DNA of 64,000 bases from Actinospica robiniae DSM 44927. GTDB lineage: Bacteria; Actinomycetota; Actinomycetes; Streptomycetales; Catenulisporaceae. Positions 40,890 to 49,378 of the stretch are shown here, in pieces. Positions within the stretch are counted from its first letter, which is position 1. Each line of letters starts with the position of its first letter. Under the pieces are notes generated by a model. The model saw nothing but the letters and a program-made list of their open reading frames with translations. It did not search any database and had not been told where the DNA came from. The translations under genes were made by a program, and so were the position numbers. The stretch is from positions 493,372 through 557,371 of the forward strand of contig NZ_KI632511.1 in NCBI RefSeq assembly GCF_000504285.1. The letters are read 5' to 3'.

Positions 40890-42035
40890 TCAGCCGGCAA
40901 CGCAGGTACTGCCGTTAAGGGTGAAGGTGGGTGGCGGTGTGGTGTTGCCGGTGTGGTTGGCCTGGAATCCGAAGCTGGCGCTGCCGCCGGGCGCGAGCGA
41001 GGCGTTGTAGCTCAGGTTGGTGGCGCTGACCGTGCCGCTGGACGGGGTGATCGTGGCGTTCCACACGTTGGTCACGGTCTGTCCGGACGCCAGGGTGAAG
41101 GTCAGTTTCCAGCCGTTGACGGTGCTGCTGCCGGTGTTCGTGACGGTGATGTTCTCGGTCAGGCCGGTGTTCCAGGCGTCGATCGTGTCAGAGACCTTGC
41201 ATGCCCCGGCCGGGCCGGTGCCCGATGCGGATGCAGACGGCGATGCGGGTGCGGATGCTGGTGCCGACGCGGAGGTGGATGCGGATGCCGACGGGCTCGA
41301 ACTCGCCTGCGCGGGGTTGCCGATGCTACCGGGTACGGTGAGCAGCGCCTTGTACCAGGTCGCGGCCATCTTGTCGTAGCCGGCCGCCGTGGGGTGGATG
41401 CCGTCGGTCAGGTCGGAGGTGGTCAACGCGTCGTACATGTCGACCAGGTGCACGTGCTTGCCCGCAGCGTCCTTGCTTGCCACGATGCCGGGGATGGCGG
41501 CGTTGAAGGTTTGCACCTGGGCGTTGTAGCTGCTCAACGGAGTGATCTGCGCGACGAACACCTCCGCGCTCGGCAGGGTGGTGGTGATGTGGTCGATGAG
41601 CGTGGACAGCCGGCTCGGGGCGTTGGCGACGTCGTAGTTCTGCAGGATGTCGTTGGTCCCGATGTGCAGCAGGATCGTGTGCGGCTGGGTGGAGTTGAGC
41701 CAGCCGACGATGTCCGCGTCGATCTGGTCGATCCGCCAGCCGATGAGTCCTTCGTCGTAGTTGGAGCACGCGATGGCCGGGCCGCTGGCGAGCGATCCGA
41801 CGAACTGGACGTTGTATCCGCCGGTCTGGAGGCGCTGGCACAGGCCGGTGCGGTATCCGCCCGCCGTGGTGTATCCGTCGGTGATCGAGTCGCCGAGCGG
41901 CATGACCTTGACCGGGTCGGTGGAGGCGGCGCTCGCGGTGCTCGAGCGTGTCGCGGCTCCCGTCATGGCGAGCGCGACGGCCAGCGCCGGGGCGAGCGCG
42001 GCCGCGATCCATCGTCTCTGCCTGTTCGTCTGCAT
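40890..42035 (-). CDS. Secreted SGNH/CE3-type esterase with a CBM2 domain
   Basis: 381 residues. A signal peptide (1-37) is followed by an SGNH hydrolase domain (about 40-235) with the Ser50 block MPLGDSITDG, block III HIGTND and the His-containing DGIHPTAAGYD. A Ser/Ala/Pro linker (about 245-275) leads to a CBM2 cellulose/xylan-binding domain (about 276-381, with conserved Trp in DAWNTGL, GWKLTF and WNATI). This is the layout of acetylxylan esterases that deacetylate plant polysaccharide. A LacI-type operator lies about 190 nt upstream, consistent with sugar-induced expression. Confidence 0.9.
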   Translation of the reverse strand: MQTNRQRRWIAAALAPALAVALAMTGAATRSSTASAASTDPVKVMPLGDSITDGYTTAGGYRTGLCQRLQTGGYNVQFVGSLASGPAIACSNYDEGLIGWRIDQIDADIVGWLNSTQPHTILLHIGTNDILQNYDVANAPSRLSTLIDHITTTLPSAEVFVAQITPLSSYNAQVQTFNAAIPGIVASKDAAGKHVHLVDMYDALTTSDLTDGIHPTAAGYDKMAATWYKALLTVPGSIGNPAQASSSPSASASTSASAPASAPASPSASASGTGPAGACKVSDTIDAWNTGLTENITVTNTGSSTVNGWKLTFTLASGQTVTNVWNATITPSSGTVSATNLSYNASLAPGGSASFGFQANHTGNTTPPPTFTLNGSTCVAG

Positions 42036-43164
42036 GTGTGTTCTCGATCCTGTCTCAGTGTCCTGGGAGTCAGTGGCCGTAGCCAGCTGCGTTCGACGAT
42101 GTTCGCGGCTGCCGAACCGGGCGTTGCCGCCGAGGATGGCCAGTTGGTTCGGGCCGCCGTGCCGGCGAAATTTCCGGTCGCGACGGCCGTGCGACTTCGT
42201 GGAGAGAGCACGAAAGCCTCCAGTGTGAGCGCTAACACGAGCCCTCGCGGTGGATGGCCACGGCGAACTGTCCCGGGTGCGCGCTCCGGGCGGTATCGCC
42301 GCGAACGGAGAGCGCGGCCCTCGGACGACGACGTGGGCACCGTATAAATCCGCACTGGCACCCGCAATGCCGATCCCCGACCGCTCGAACCCGCTCCGAG
42401 ATCGCTACGACGGGCGATCTGCGGCGCACGGCTGTTCAGCAGCGCCGCCTCAGGCGCCGACGCGTGGGCGCGGCTGTCGGCGATGTGAGAGTGCAGGTGA
42501 AAATTTCGTCGGAGGCCATCCGTTGGGCTGGCGGGCGGTGGCCTCGCAGACGTGGGCGGGGAACCAGGTAGCGGTATGGTCGGCGATGCTGCGCCGGCCT
42601 GCGCTCTGGCGGGTGCGGCGTTCCTGCTGGAGTTGGCGTTCCCGGCGGCGCCAGGCACTTTCGGCCTCATGGCGCACGCTGAAGGTCCCGGCGGACTTCT
42701 CGGTCGCACGGTCGTTGTGGTAAGCGGTGTAGCGCTCGCAGTGTCCTGCGTCGGTACGGGTCTTGACGGCTCATCGACCTTGACAAGCACCTGGACCCGA
42801 TGATCGACGCCCTGCGGGCTCTGCCGAAGAAGATCGGCGATCCGATCCTGCGGGCGTGACCCTGCAAAGAAGACCTGACGGACCTGCTCGCTCTACACGG
42901 CACGAAAACAGCGACTACGCGCCCGGGCCGCCACCACACCCCGCGCCCGAGGCCGCCACCTCACGACCCGAACCAGCGGACGCCACAGCCAACCCCGAAA
43001 AATCTCAACTCCCTGACGGAACCATAGTTCGAAGGGCGCAAAACCTCTCGAACAGCGTTTGCAGCGGACGGTAGGATCCGATGACGCGGAGCATCCGAGG
43101 ATCGCGCGGTCTCCCACGACGCAGCGTCATCGTTCAGAGGATCACCAGCAGATCGAGGCGGCGG
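42036..43164. other. 1.1-kb region without an intact gene
   Basis: It holds the LacI-type operator at 42223-42238. On the plus strand at 42768-42859 a short frame reads LIDLDKHLDPMIDALRALPK and ends KIGDPILRA-stop. It looks like the C-terminal scrap of a real protein I cannot identify. No promoter, repeat or complete ORF is convincing in the rest. Confidence 0.4.
42223..42238. promoter_or_regulatory. LacI-family operator upstream of the CE3-CBM2 gene
   Basis: GTGTGAGCGCTAACAC is palindromic at 14 of 16 positions around the AGCGCT core typical of LacI-family sugar regulators. It lies 188 nt before the ATG at 42035. Confidence 0.6.
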
Positions 43165-43692
43165 ATGCACAAGCACGTCATGACAGCCGAGTCGGCATTG
43201 TCAGTGATCGCGGAGCTTGACTCTCACGAAGTACGAGCCTGCATCGGTGGCGGATGGGCCGTTGACGCGTTGATGGGCATGCAGACGCGCGAGCATTCCG
43301 ACCTCGACCTCTGGCTTCCAGCAGCTGACCTCGATCCCTTGATCGCCGCCTTTTCGCAGCTCGGCATCGACCGAGTGCTCCCCTGGGGCGGTGACCGGCC
43401 ATGGAACTTCGTGCTGCACGACGGTGAGAACCTCCGGGTCGATCTTCACTTGTACGAGGAACTCGCCGACGGAGCCGTTCACTACGGCAGCGTGTTGGAC
43501 GCATACCGCTTCACCATGGCCGACCTCGGTGGCGAAGGCCAGATCCTCGACAAGGTCGTGCGCTGTGAGACCCCTGAATGGTCACTGCGATGCCACGCTG
43601 GGTACACGCCACGTGCTATTGACTTCTCTGATGTGACACACCTTTGCGCCCGGTTCGGGTTCCCTCTGCCCGAACCTTTTCGCACCAGCTAG
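43165..43692 (+). CDS. Nucleotidyltransferase, lincosamide/aminoglycoside-modifying type
   Basis: 175 residues. CIGGGWAVDALMGMQTREHS and DLDLWL give the G-G-W and D-x-D motifs of the Pol-beta-like antibiotic nucleotidyltransferases (LnuA/ANT(2'')-like). A third acidic strand is LRVDLHLY, and the tail HAGY-TP-DFSDVTHLC resembles the end of LnuA. It would add AMP to a hydroxyl of the drug. The ATG at 43165 has GAGG about 6 nt upstream; the ATG at 43180 is possible. It is a single gene with no mobile element attached. Resistance is inferred from family only. Confidence 0.75.
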   Translation: MHKHVMTAESALSVIAELDSHEVRACIGGGWAVDALMGMQTREHSDLDLWLPAADLDPLIAAFSQLGIDRVLPWGGDRPWNFVLHDGENLRVDLHLYEELADGAVHYGSVLDAYRFTMADLGGEGQILDKVVRCETPEWSLRCHAGYTPRAIDFSDVTHLCARFGFPLPEPFRTS

Positions 43693-44100
43693 CCCAATGG
43701 TGAGCACCGCCAAATCCGATGAGCCGTCTTGACGTGGCCTTCGGCAGTCGTCCTTCTCGCGTCTGCAAGGAGAGAATCAATTGGCTTCGGTATGGAGGCG
43801 TAGGCCGTATGTTCGAGCTGTCCCGCCCATCGTGTCGGAGAGGCGCGTGGCGACTTCGTCGCCATGAGGGCGATCGAATTCCGGGCACGGCGAATCGCCG
43901 GCGACACAAAAGGCCCCAGTCCAATAGACTGGGGACAGTTACCTGCGATTACTCGGCGCGACGGCCGACCGACGACAGCGCGCGCATCTGCTCCCATGTG
44001 CTGGGAGCACACCACCCACTGCATTGCGCTTGCTGTCCGGTAGCGATGACCTGCGCAGCCTACGACGCAAGCGACGGCCATGGACGGAGACCGGTGCGGT
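43693..44100. other. Gene-free stretch
   Basis: Nothing coding is supported here. A stem-loop at 43914-43934 is described separately. Confidence 0.4.
43914..43934 (-). terminator. Stem-loop with T-run on the minus strand
   Basis: CCCCAGTC (43914-43921) and GACTGGGG (43927-43934) flank a 5-nt loop. On the minus strand GCCTTTTGTG follows, so it reads as an intrinsic terminator, possibly for the operon ending at 44101. Confidence 0.5.
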
Positions 44101-44445
44101 TCACTGGGAATGGACGGCGTCATGGGCTCGGCCCTGTTCGGTGAGGTGAGCCAGTGCCGCCAGGTGCTTTTCGAACGCGGTCCGGCCCTTGGGGGTCAGC
44201 GAAAGCCAGGTGCGCGGACGGCGGCCGACGTGCCCCTTGCGGATTCTCACGTAGCCCAGCTCCTCCTGGGCGGTGGCGGTCCTGGACAGGGTGGAGGCGC
44301 TCATGTCGCAGTTCTCTACGATGGCACCGAATTCTGATTCTGCGCACCCGGCCAGGAATGCGGCGAGTTTGAGCTTCGGCATGGTGGCGAACGCCTCGTC
44401 GAGACCGCAGGGCTCGGCCTTGGCGGGCTCGGGCGCGGCGCTCAC
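44101..44445 (-). CDS. Winged-helix transcriptional regulator (HTH_34/MarR-like)
   Basis: 114 residues. KLKLAAFLAGCAESEFGAIV, the recognition segment NCDMSASTLSRTATAQEELG and the wing YVRIRKGHVGRRPRTWLSLT are typical of the small MarR-like HTH_34 repressors, ending with LTPKGRTAFEKHLAAL. The GTG at 44445 overlaps the preceding membrane protein gene (GTGA). The perfect 14-bp inverted repeat at 44903-44934 overlaps the operon promoter and is its probable operator. A near-identical DNA fragment of this gene occurs at 23256-23345. The signal is unknown. Confidence 0.87.
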   Translation of the reverse strand: MSAAPEPAKAEPCGLDEAFATMPKLKLAAFLAGCAESEFGAIVENCDMSASTLSRTATAQEELGYVRIRKGHVGRRPRTWLSLTPKGRTAFEKHLAALAHLTEQGRAHDAVHSQ

Positions 44446-44891
44446 CGGTTGCGCCGGGCGAGCCGGCCGTAGCCGGCTGTCGCGCCGAGTGCGACGCCGG
44501 CGTAGACCAGGGCCCAGCCTGTGCGTCCGGTGACTGCCCAGATGGTGGCGTAGCCGGCCACGGCGGCCAGGGTGAGCCAGAGCCATTTCCAGCGCTGCCT
44601 GACGGTGGCGCCCTGCGCGGGATCCGGGATGACGCCGTTGCGTCGCCAGTGGAAAGACAGGCCCGCGAACAGTGCGATCTGGATGAGGAGAAGCGTGAGC
44701 CCGCTCGCACCGAGTATCGCTCTGCCGCTTCCGTGGCCGACGAGATCTGAAGCGCCGAGCAGGGCGAGTCCGGCCGAGGTGAGCAGGGCGGCAGTCACGG
44801 AGAACCACGTGGGGACGCGGTGGGAGCTCGCGGCCTGGCGGGTGGTCAGGGCGGTGTCCAGGGCGAGCCGCCTGTCGAGGTTGTCGCTCAT
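44442..44891 (-). CDS. Four-helix membrane protein co-transcribed with a repressor
   Basis: 149 residues with four membrane helices (about 28-47, 57-78, 100-120 and 123-140) and charged termini. It leads a two-gene operon with the winged-helix regulator. Small MarR-like HTH_34 regulators are often paired with membrane proteins of this size. Translation looks leaderless: TAGAGT (44903-44898) is 6 nt before the ATG at 44891. Function unknown. Control by the downstream repressor is likely from the operator position. Confidence 0.8.
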   Translation of the reverse strand: MSDNLDRRLALDTALTTRQAASSHRVPTWFSVTAALLTSAGLALLGASDLVGHGSGRAILGASGLTLLLIQIALFAGLSFHWRRNGVIPDPAQGATVRQRWKWLWLTLAAVAGYATIWAVTGRTGWALVYAGVALGATAGYGRLARRNR

Positions 44892-44897
44892 ACTTGC

Positions 44898-44934
44898 ACT
44901 CTAGCATCTACTTTCCACTTGGAAAGTAGATGCT
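44898..44934 (-). promoter_or_regulatory. Promoter with perfect 14-bp inverted-repeat operator
   Basis: 44903-44916 (AGCATCTACTTTCC) and 44921-44934 are perfect inverted repeats around ACTT. On the minus strand CTTTCC and TAGAGT (44903-44898) form a -35/-10 pair 17 nt apart, so bound repressor would cover the promoter. The core is CTTTCC-N4-GGAAAG. Confidence 0.75.
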
Positions 44935-45065
44935 CGGATGACACTCACGCCGTCGGGTGCTGATGCTGTGCCACCCGGGGCCCCGCCACCGCGGCCGCCG
45001 CGACCCACTCGCCCGCGTGATCGCTATGTGCTTCAAAGGCAGCACGGCGCTCTCCGGCCCGGACG

Positions 45066-45566
45066 TTGCGCGAGAAACCGGCGGCGTGGCACGAGTACAT
45101 CGATGTGAAGGCGCCCGTATGGATCTTCGCCATGCTTGCGCTGGCCGGCTTGGCCGGGGGTGCCTGTATGGTTCTCGTCAAGCTGTGCGGGCGTTTGTGC
45201 TTCTGGTCCCGTTCGGGGCAGTCACCCAGGGTTGAGCCGCTCGGGTCTCCTGAAGAGGTCGCGGCACGGGTTCGCGAGATCGAGCCGGGGGCGGAGCTGT
45301 CGGGTCCGTCTCATGGCTGGATCCGGTCCTCGGCGTGGTCGATCGAGCTGGCTATCGGCTCGGATGATCCGGTCGAGTGGATCAGGCTGTTCGTCCGCGG
45401 TAGCGGCGATGACGTGGTGGGGCGCATCATGCGTCTGGCCGGTGCGCTCGGCTGCGTGGTCTTCGATGACGGCGAGCTCGAGTCCGTCTGGGATGCGGAG
45501 GATGTGAGGCTCTGGCACGCCTATCAGCGGGTGTGCGAGGAGGAGGACGCTTCGCACGCTGGTTGA
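45066..45566 (+). CDS. Membrane-anchored hypothetical protein
   Basis: 166 residues. One membrane helix lies near 19-38 (WIFAMLALAGLAGGACMVLV). A cytoplasmic or luminal domain follows with SPEEVAARVREIEPGAELSG and SIELAIGSDDPVEWIRLFVR. It ends acidic. The start is uncertain: the TTG at 45066 opens the frame, and the GTG at 45105 would remove 13 residues; neither has a good ribosome binding site. It resembles stand-alone actinobacterial hypothetical proteins but no family is recognised. Confidence 0.5.
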   Translation: MREKPAAWHEYIDVKAPVWIFAMLALAGLAGGACMVLVKLCGRLCFWSRSGQSPRVEPLGSPEEVAARVREIEPGAELSGPSHGWIRSSAWSIELAIGSDDPVEWIRLFVRGSGDDVVGRIMRLAGALGCVVFDDGELESVWDAEDVRLWHAYQRVCEEEDASHAG

Positions 45567-45591
45567 CGCCGCCGCTCCTGCGACCGGGGCG

Positions 45592-45743
45592 TCAGGCTGG
45601 CGCTTGGTACAGGACCCCGATTCTGATCGGAGCGTAGCGGAACAGGGCGCGTTTGAGTGCCCTGTTTCCGCGCATGGAGGGTGTCTCGCCCTTGATGGAG
45701 GTGCCGGAGCGGCGGGCGACGGCGGCCAGGCATCTGCCCAGCG
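45592..45743 (-). pseudogene. C-terminal relic of an IS110-family transposase
   Basis: About 50 codons: ARRSGTSIKGETPSMRGNRA, then LKRALFRYA. These match the Tnp_20 (IS116/IS110/IS902) C-terminal signature of GTS followed by GNRxLKRALF. A stop lies shortly before it in frame and the rest of the transposase is gone. Confidence 0.65.
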
Positions 45744-45764
45744 CTTGGAGTTAGCCGGTCTGCT

Positions 45765-45850
45765 GATCGTGGTCCATTGTTGCAAGGCAAAGTCGTCGCA
45801 GGCGTGAAGCTGTACCGCCGTGCCATCGGCGTCCGTGTTCGTCAGTCCGC
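45765..45850 (-). pseudogene. Relic of a ricin-type lectin repeat
   Basis: The minus-strand frame reads NTDADGTAVQLHACDDFALQ and QWT, the beta-trefoil signature (DGTxVQLxxC-(x)n-QQW). No signal peptide, other repeats or catalytic domain remain around it. Confidence 0.45.
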
Positions 45851-46073
45851 TGCGTCCGATCGGGGGATTCCGCGGTTCCGCCCGGCGCGTCGAAGAGAAC
45901 AGTGCTGGACGAGACCGGGCTGAATATTCCATAAATGTCCTCACATGGATGGCGCGGTTCATCCCGCGCCGGGAACCCGTGCGCCCGACCCGAGCCTCGT
46001 GCCGGGTCCTGCGCCCGGGCGTTATGGCAAGTCGCACCCACCTTGACCGCATTCCATGGAGGACGGATCCATC

Positions 46074-46382
46074 ATGACCGAGCGTTCCCGGCGCAGTTTC
46101 CTGAAGTCCGCGACCATCACGGGAGCGGTGGCGGGCGCCGCGCTGCTGCCGGCCGGCGCGGCCGACGCCGCGGCGATCCCCCAGTCCCGCCCCGAGCCCG
46201 GCCAGGGCCACGAGTACGAGCCCCTGGCCGGCCCGGCTGCGGCCCACCCGGTGGTGGCGTATGTGAAGAACGCCGCGACCGGGGAGATCGTCGTGATGTC
46301 CGGCGAGCACGAGGTGGTCCATAAGGACCCGAAGCTCGCCGCCCGCCTCACGCGGCTCGCCGCCCAAGCCCCCGCTGCCTGA
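46074..46382 (+). CDS. Small Tat-exported protein
   Basis: 102 residues. The twin-arginine signal SRRSFLKSATITGAVAGAAL (about 5-24) ends near ADAAA. The mature part is about 67 residues with VVAYVKNAATGEIVVMSGEH and a basic C-terminus. The ATG at 46074 is chosen so that the Tat motif is N-terminal; GGAGG lies about 12 nt upstream. It precedes the DUF4331 gene by 81 nt. This Tat-signal protein/DUF4331 order is common in actinobacteria. A TatA gene is encoded 2.6 kb downstream. Function unknown. Confidence 0.8.
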   Translation: MTERSRRSFLKSATITGAVAGAALLPAGAADAAAIPQSRPEPGQGHEYEPLAGPAAAHPVVAYVKNAATGEIVVMSGEHEVVHKDPKLAARLTRLAAQAPAA

Positions 46383-46463
46383 TCACGCTGCCTGATCACG
46401 CTGCGCCTTTTCGGAAGCACCCCCCCACCCACGGCCCGATGATTCACGGAGTCTGCACACGCC

Positions 46464-48098
46464 ATGTCCTCGCACAGGGAAGCACCCGAGATCTCCACCG
46501 ACCCGGTGGCGGACAACACGGATCTCTACGCGTTCGTCAGCCCCGACCGCCCCGACACCGTCACGCTGATCGCGAACTTCCTGCCGTTGGAGGATCCCGC
46601 GGGCGGCCCGAACTTCTTCGAGTTCGCCGACGACGTGCTCTACGAGATCCACGTCGACAACGACGGCGACGGCTACGCCGACATCAGCTACCAGTTCCGC
46701 TTCACCACCACGGTCAGCGACCCGAACACGTTCCTTTACAACACGGGTCAGATCACCTCGCTCGACAGTCCCAACTGGAACCGGCGCCAGTTCGCCGGTG
46801 TGACGCGGGTCGAGCACGGCTCGCACGAGACGAAGGTGCTCGGCGAGAACCTCGCGTGCCCGCCGTGCAACATCGGTCCGCTCTCGACGCCTGACTACGG
46901 GCGGCTCGCGGCCGAGGCGGTGCACCGGCTGCGCGGCGGCTACACCGTGTTCACCGGCCAGCGCGCGGAGGGCTTCTACGTCGACCTCGGGGCGATCTTC
47001 GACCTCGCCGACCTGCGGCCGTTCCAGAATCTGCATGTGGGCTCGACGATGCCGGCCAGCGGCGGGATCAACGCCACCAAGGCGAAGAACGTGCACAGTA
47101 TCGCGCTGCAGGTGCCGCGGGACGAACTGGCCCGCGGCGGGCGCTGCCCGAGCGACGTGACCGACCCGCACGCGGTCATCGGCGTCTGGTCCACGGCGAG
47201 CCGGCAGCGTTCGCGCGTCTACGACGACGACGGCTCGGTGACCAATTCGGGCCCCTGGGTGCAGGTCTCCCGCCTCGGCAACCCGCTGATCAACGAGGTG
47301 ATCATCCCGATCGGGCAGAAGGACCGCTGGAACAGCCAGCGCCCGGCCGACGACAAGCAGTTCGTCTCGCACTACTCGAACCCTGAGCTCTCCGGGCTGC
47401 TGACGCCGCTCTACCCGGGCGTCTTCCCGAACCTCGAGACGCTCGACACGTCCGGCAAGCCGCGCACCGACATCATCGCGATCCTGCTGACCGGCCTGCC
47501 TGCCGGCATCGTGCCGGGGTTCCAGAACTTCACCGGTCCGACGCAGGCCGACCTGCTGCGTCTGAACATGGCGATCCCGCCGACCCGCCACAAGCCGAGC
47601 AACCTCGGCCTGCTCGGTATGGACCCGGCCGGGTTCCCCAACGGCCGCCGCGTCTTCGACGACGTGACCACGATCGAGCTGCGCGCTCTGGCCGGCCTGA
47701 CCTACGCTCTGGTCGACAAGACGTTCACCCCGGACGCCGCGGCGGGCGAGATCACGCAGGGCCTGACGTCCAGCAACACGGACGTGACGGCCGAGAACAC
47801 GGTGCACTACCTGCCCTGCTTCCCGTACCTCGGAACGCCGCACTCCGGGTTCTTCAACCCGGACAACAACGATCCGGCGCCGGACCTCAGCCAGACCCCG
47901 GCGGGCGCGCCTGGCACCGGCGACGGCGCGACAGAGGCCGGAGTCGACAAGAAGACGCTGGTCGGCGGCGCTGCCGCGCTCGGGTCGGCCGCCGCGATCG
48001 CCGCCGTGGCGCATCAGCGCGCAGGCCGTCACACCGAGGCCGACACCGCGGCGGCTACGGGCATCGGTTCGGCCGCTTTCGACGTGGACAAGGGCTGA
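46464..48098 (+). CDS. DUF4331 family protein
   Basis: 544 residues. SSHREAPEISTDPVADNTDL is the family hallmark, with YAFVSPDRPDTVTLIANFLP and DDVLYEIHVDNDGDGYADIS next. The fold is beta-rich and several Asp-rich loops could bind calcium. A C-terminal hydrophobic stretch (about 500-520, LVGGAAALGSAAAIAAVAHQ) followed by RAGRH may be a membrane anchor. No N-terminal signal is visible, so export, if any, is by another route. It follows a Tat-signal protein and precedes a sortase. The biochemical role of DUF4331 is unknown. Confidence 0.85.
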   Translation: MSSHREAPEISTDPVADNTDLYAFVSPDRPDTVTLIANFLPLEDPAGGPNFFEFADDVLYEIHVDNDGDGYADISYQFRFTTTVSDPNTFLYNTGQITSLDSPNWNRRQFAGVTRVEHGSHETKVLGENLACPPCNIGPLSTPDYGRLAAEAVHRLRGGYTVFTGQRAEGFYVDLGAIFDLADLRPFQNLHVGSTMPASGGINATKAKNVHSIALQVPRDELARGGRCPSDVTDPHAVIGVWSTASRQRSRVYDDDGSVTNSGPWVQVSRLGNPLINEVIIPIGQKDRWNSQRPADDKQFVSHYSNPELSGLLTPLYPGVFPNLETLDTSGKPRTDIIAILLTGLPAGIVPGFQNFTGPTQADLLRLNMAIPPTRHKPSNLGLLGMDPAGFPNGRRVFDDVTTIELRALAGLTYALVDKTFTPDAAAGEITQGLTSSNTDVTAENTVHYLPCFPYLGTPHSGFFNPDNNDPAPDLSQTPAGAPGTGDGATEAGVDKKTLVGGAAALGSAAAIAAVAHQRAGRHTEADTAAATGIGSAAFDVDKG

Positions 48099-48130
48099 CA
48101 CCTGCTGGATGGTCAGTCATCGACCATCCC

Positions 48131-48178
48131 GATCCGTACGGCCGGCCGCTTCCCCGGACGCGGCCGGCCGTACGGATC
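48131..48178 (+). terminator. 19-bp perfect stem-loop after the DUF4331 gene
   Basis: 48131-48149 pairs exactly with 48160-48178 around a 10-nt loop. It lies 32 nt past the stop and 25 nt before the sortase ATG. Confidence 0.75.
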
Positions 48179-48203
48179 AGGCTCGAGAATCGGAGCGCGA
48201 CGC

Positions 48204-48929
48204 ATGAGATGTCACGGCAGCCGTCTGCTCCGTCCCTCGAGCGGTCTCGTGCTCGGTCTGCTCTCCGCGCTGCTGGCCGTCGGGGGCTCTGGCGCCATCG
48301 CTTATGCGCTGGTTTCTGCCCCGACGCCGCCCGTGCAGCCCACAGCCGCGCAGGCCGGAACGCTCCATCCGGCTGCCCGCTCCGCGCGCCCGAATCCGAC
48401 CGCGTCGCTGCGGACCTTGCCGGCGTCGCCGCCGACCCGGCTGCGCATCCCCTCAATCGGCGTGGACGCGGTCATCGACACGCTCGGCTTGAACCCAGAC
48501 CGCACCGTCGAGGTCCCCGGCAAACCGAACGATGCCGGCTGGTACGACGGCTCGGCCATGCCCGGCCAGGTCGGCGCGTCCGTCCTGCTCGGCCACGTCG
48601 ACTTCGTCAGCACCGGCCCAGCGGTCTTCTACCGGCTCGGGGAACTCGAGCCGGGAGCCGAGATCCTCGTCACGCTCGAAGACGGATCGACTGCCACGTT
48701 CACCACCGACGCCGTGCGCGAGTTCCCCAAAAGCGACTTCCCGACGGACGAGGTGTACGGCCCCACCGACGGCACCGCCCAACTGCGACTGATCACGTGC
48801 GGCAGCTGGGACTCAGCCGAACACAAGTACGTCGGTAACACCATCGCCTTCGCGACCCTGCGCCCACCCGGAGCTCAGGGCGTGAAAGCCGCGGCTTCGC
48901 GCCCGGCAGCGGGCCCACGTCCTCGCTGA
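48204..48929 (+). CDS. Class F-like sortase
   Basis: 241 residues with an N-terminal membrane anchor (about 15-38), a Pro/Ala-rich stalk and a sortase domain from about 78. Catalytic His131 is in VLLGHVDF and Cys199 in [10 protein letters not shown]. Class F enzymes normally have an Arg a few residues after the Cys, in a segment like SYRDN. Here the segment reads HKYVGN, so the Arg seems displaced or lost. It probably attaches proteins to the wall. No LPXTG substrate is encoded in the window. Confidence 0.85.
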   Translation: MRCHGSRLLRPSSGLVLGLLSALLAVGGSGAIAYALVSAPTPPVQPTAAQAGTLHPAARSARPNPTASLRTLPASPPTRLRIPSIGVDAVIDTLGLNPDRTVEVPGKPNDAGWYDGSAMPGQVGASVLLGHVDFVSTGPAVFYRLGELEPGAEILVTLEDGSTATFTTDAVREFPKSDFPTDEVYGPTDGTAQLRLITCGSWDSAEHKYVGNTIAFATLRPPGAQGVKAAASRPAAGPRPR

Positions 48930-48975
48930 GGGCGGCGCCTTCCGCTTTGACCGACCGACCCCAAGGAGAGGAACG

Positions 48976-49245
48976 ATGTTCCTGCGCGCATTCGAAGGCT
49001 GGCACATCCTCATCATCCTGGGGCTGGCCGTGGTGCTGTTCGGTGCGCGCAAGCTGCCCGACTCGGCCCGTTCGATCGGCCAGTCCCTGCGGATCTTCAA
49101 GTCCGAGATGAAGGCCGCCGGCCAAGACGGCGAGGCGGATCCCGCCGCCCCCGCGCCGATCCTGAGCTCGGCGCGTGAGGGCGGTCAAGCGGACCACACC
49201 CAGGAACCGTCCAGCCGACCGAACCCGAACACCTCACGTGAATGA
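48976..49245 (+). CDS. tatA: Sec-independent translocase TatA-type protein
   Basis: 89 residues. An N-terminal helix ([15 protein letters not shown]), the hinge and amphipathic helix [20 protein letters not shown], and an acidic/proline-rich tail are diagnostic of TatA/E. It oligomerises to form the Tat pore with TatC, which is not in the window. The ATG at 48976 has AAGGAGAGG about 7 nt upstream. It is one of probably several tatA copies. Its position near a Tat-signal protein (46074) is suggestive but 2.6 kb apart. Confidence 0.9.
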   Translation: MFLRAFEGWHILIILGLAVVLFGARKLPDSARSIGQSLRIFKSEMKAAGQDGEADPAAPAPILSSAREGGQADHTQEPSSRPNPNTSRE

Positions 49246-49378
49246 GACCTCGAACCCGCCGCGAGCGCGCGCCGTTCCGCCGCCCGGGAGACCGCGTACC
49301 CCGGATCGAAGTGCGGCCACATCCCCGCACCTCTCCGCATCCCGCGCACCACGCAGAACCACGAAGGAGCGAACGATC

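Noticed and set aside
40629-40890. Possible c-di-AMP (ydaO-type) riboswitch before the SH3 hydrolase
   Set aside because: The conserved riboswitch segments could not be found on the minus strand; only direct repeats are present.
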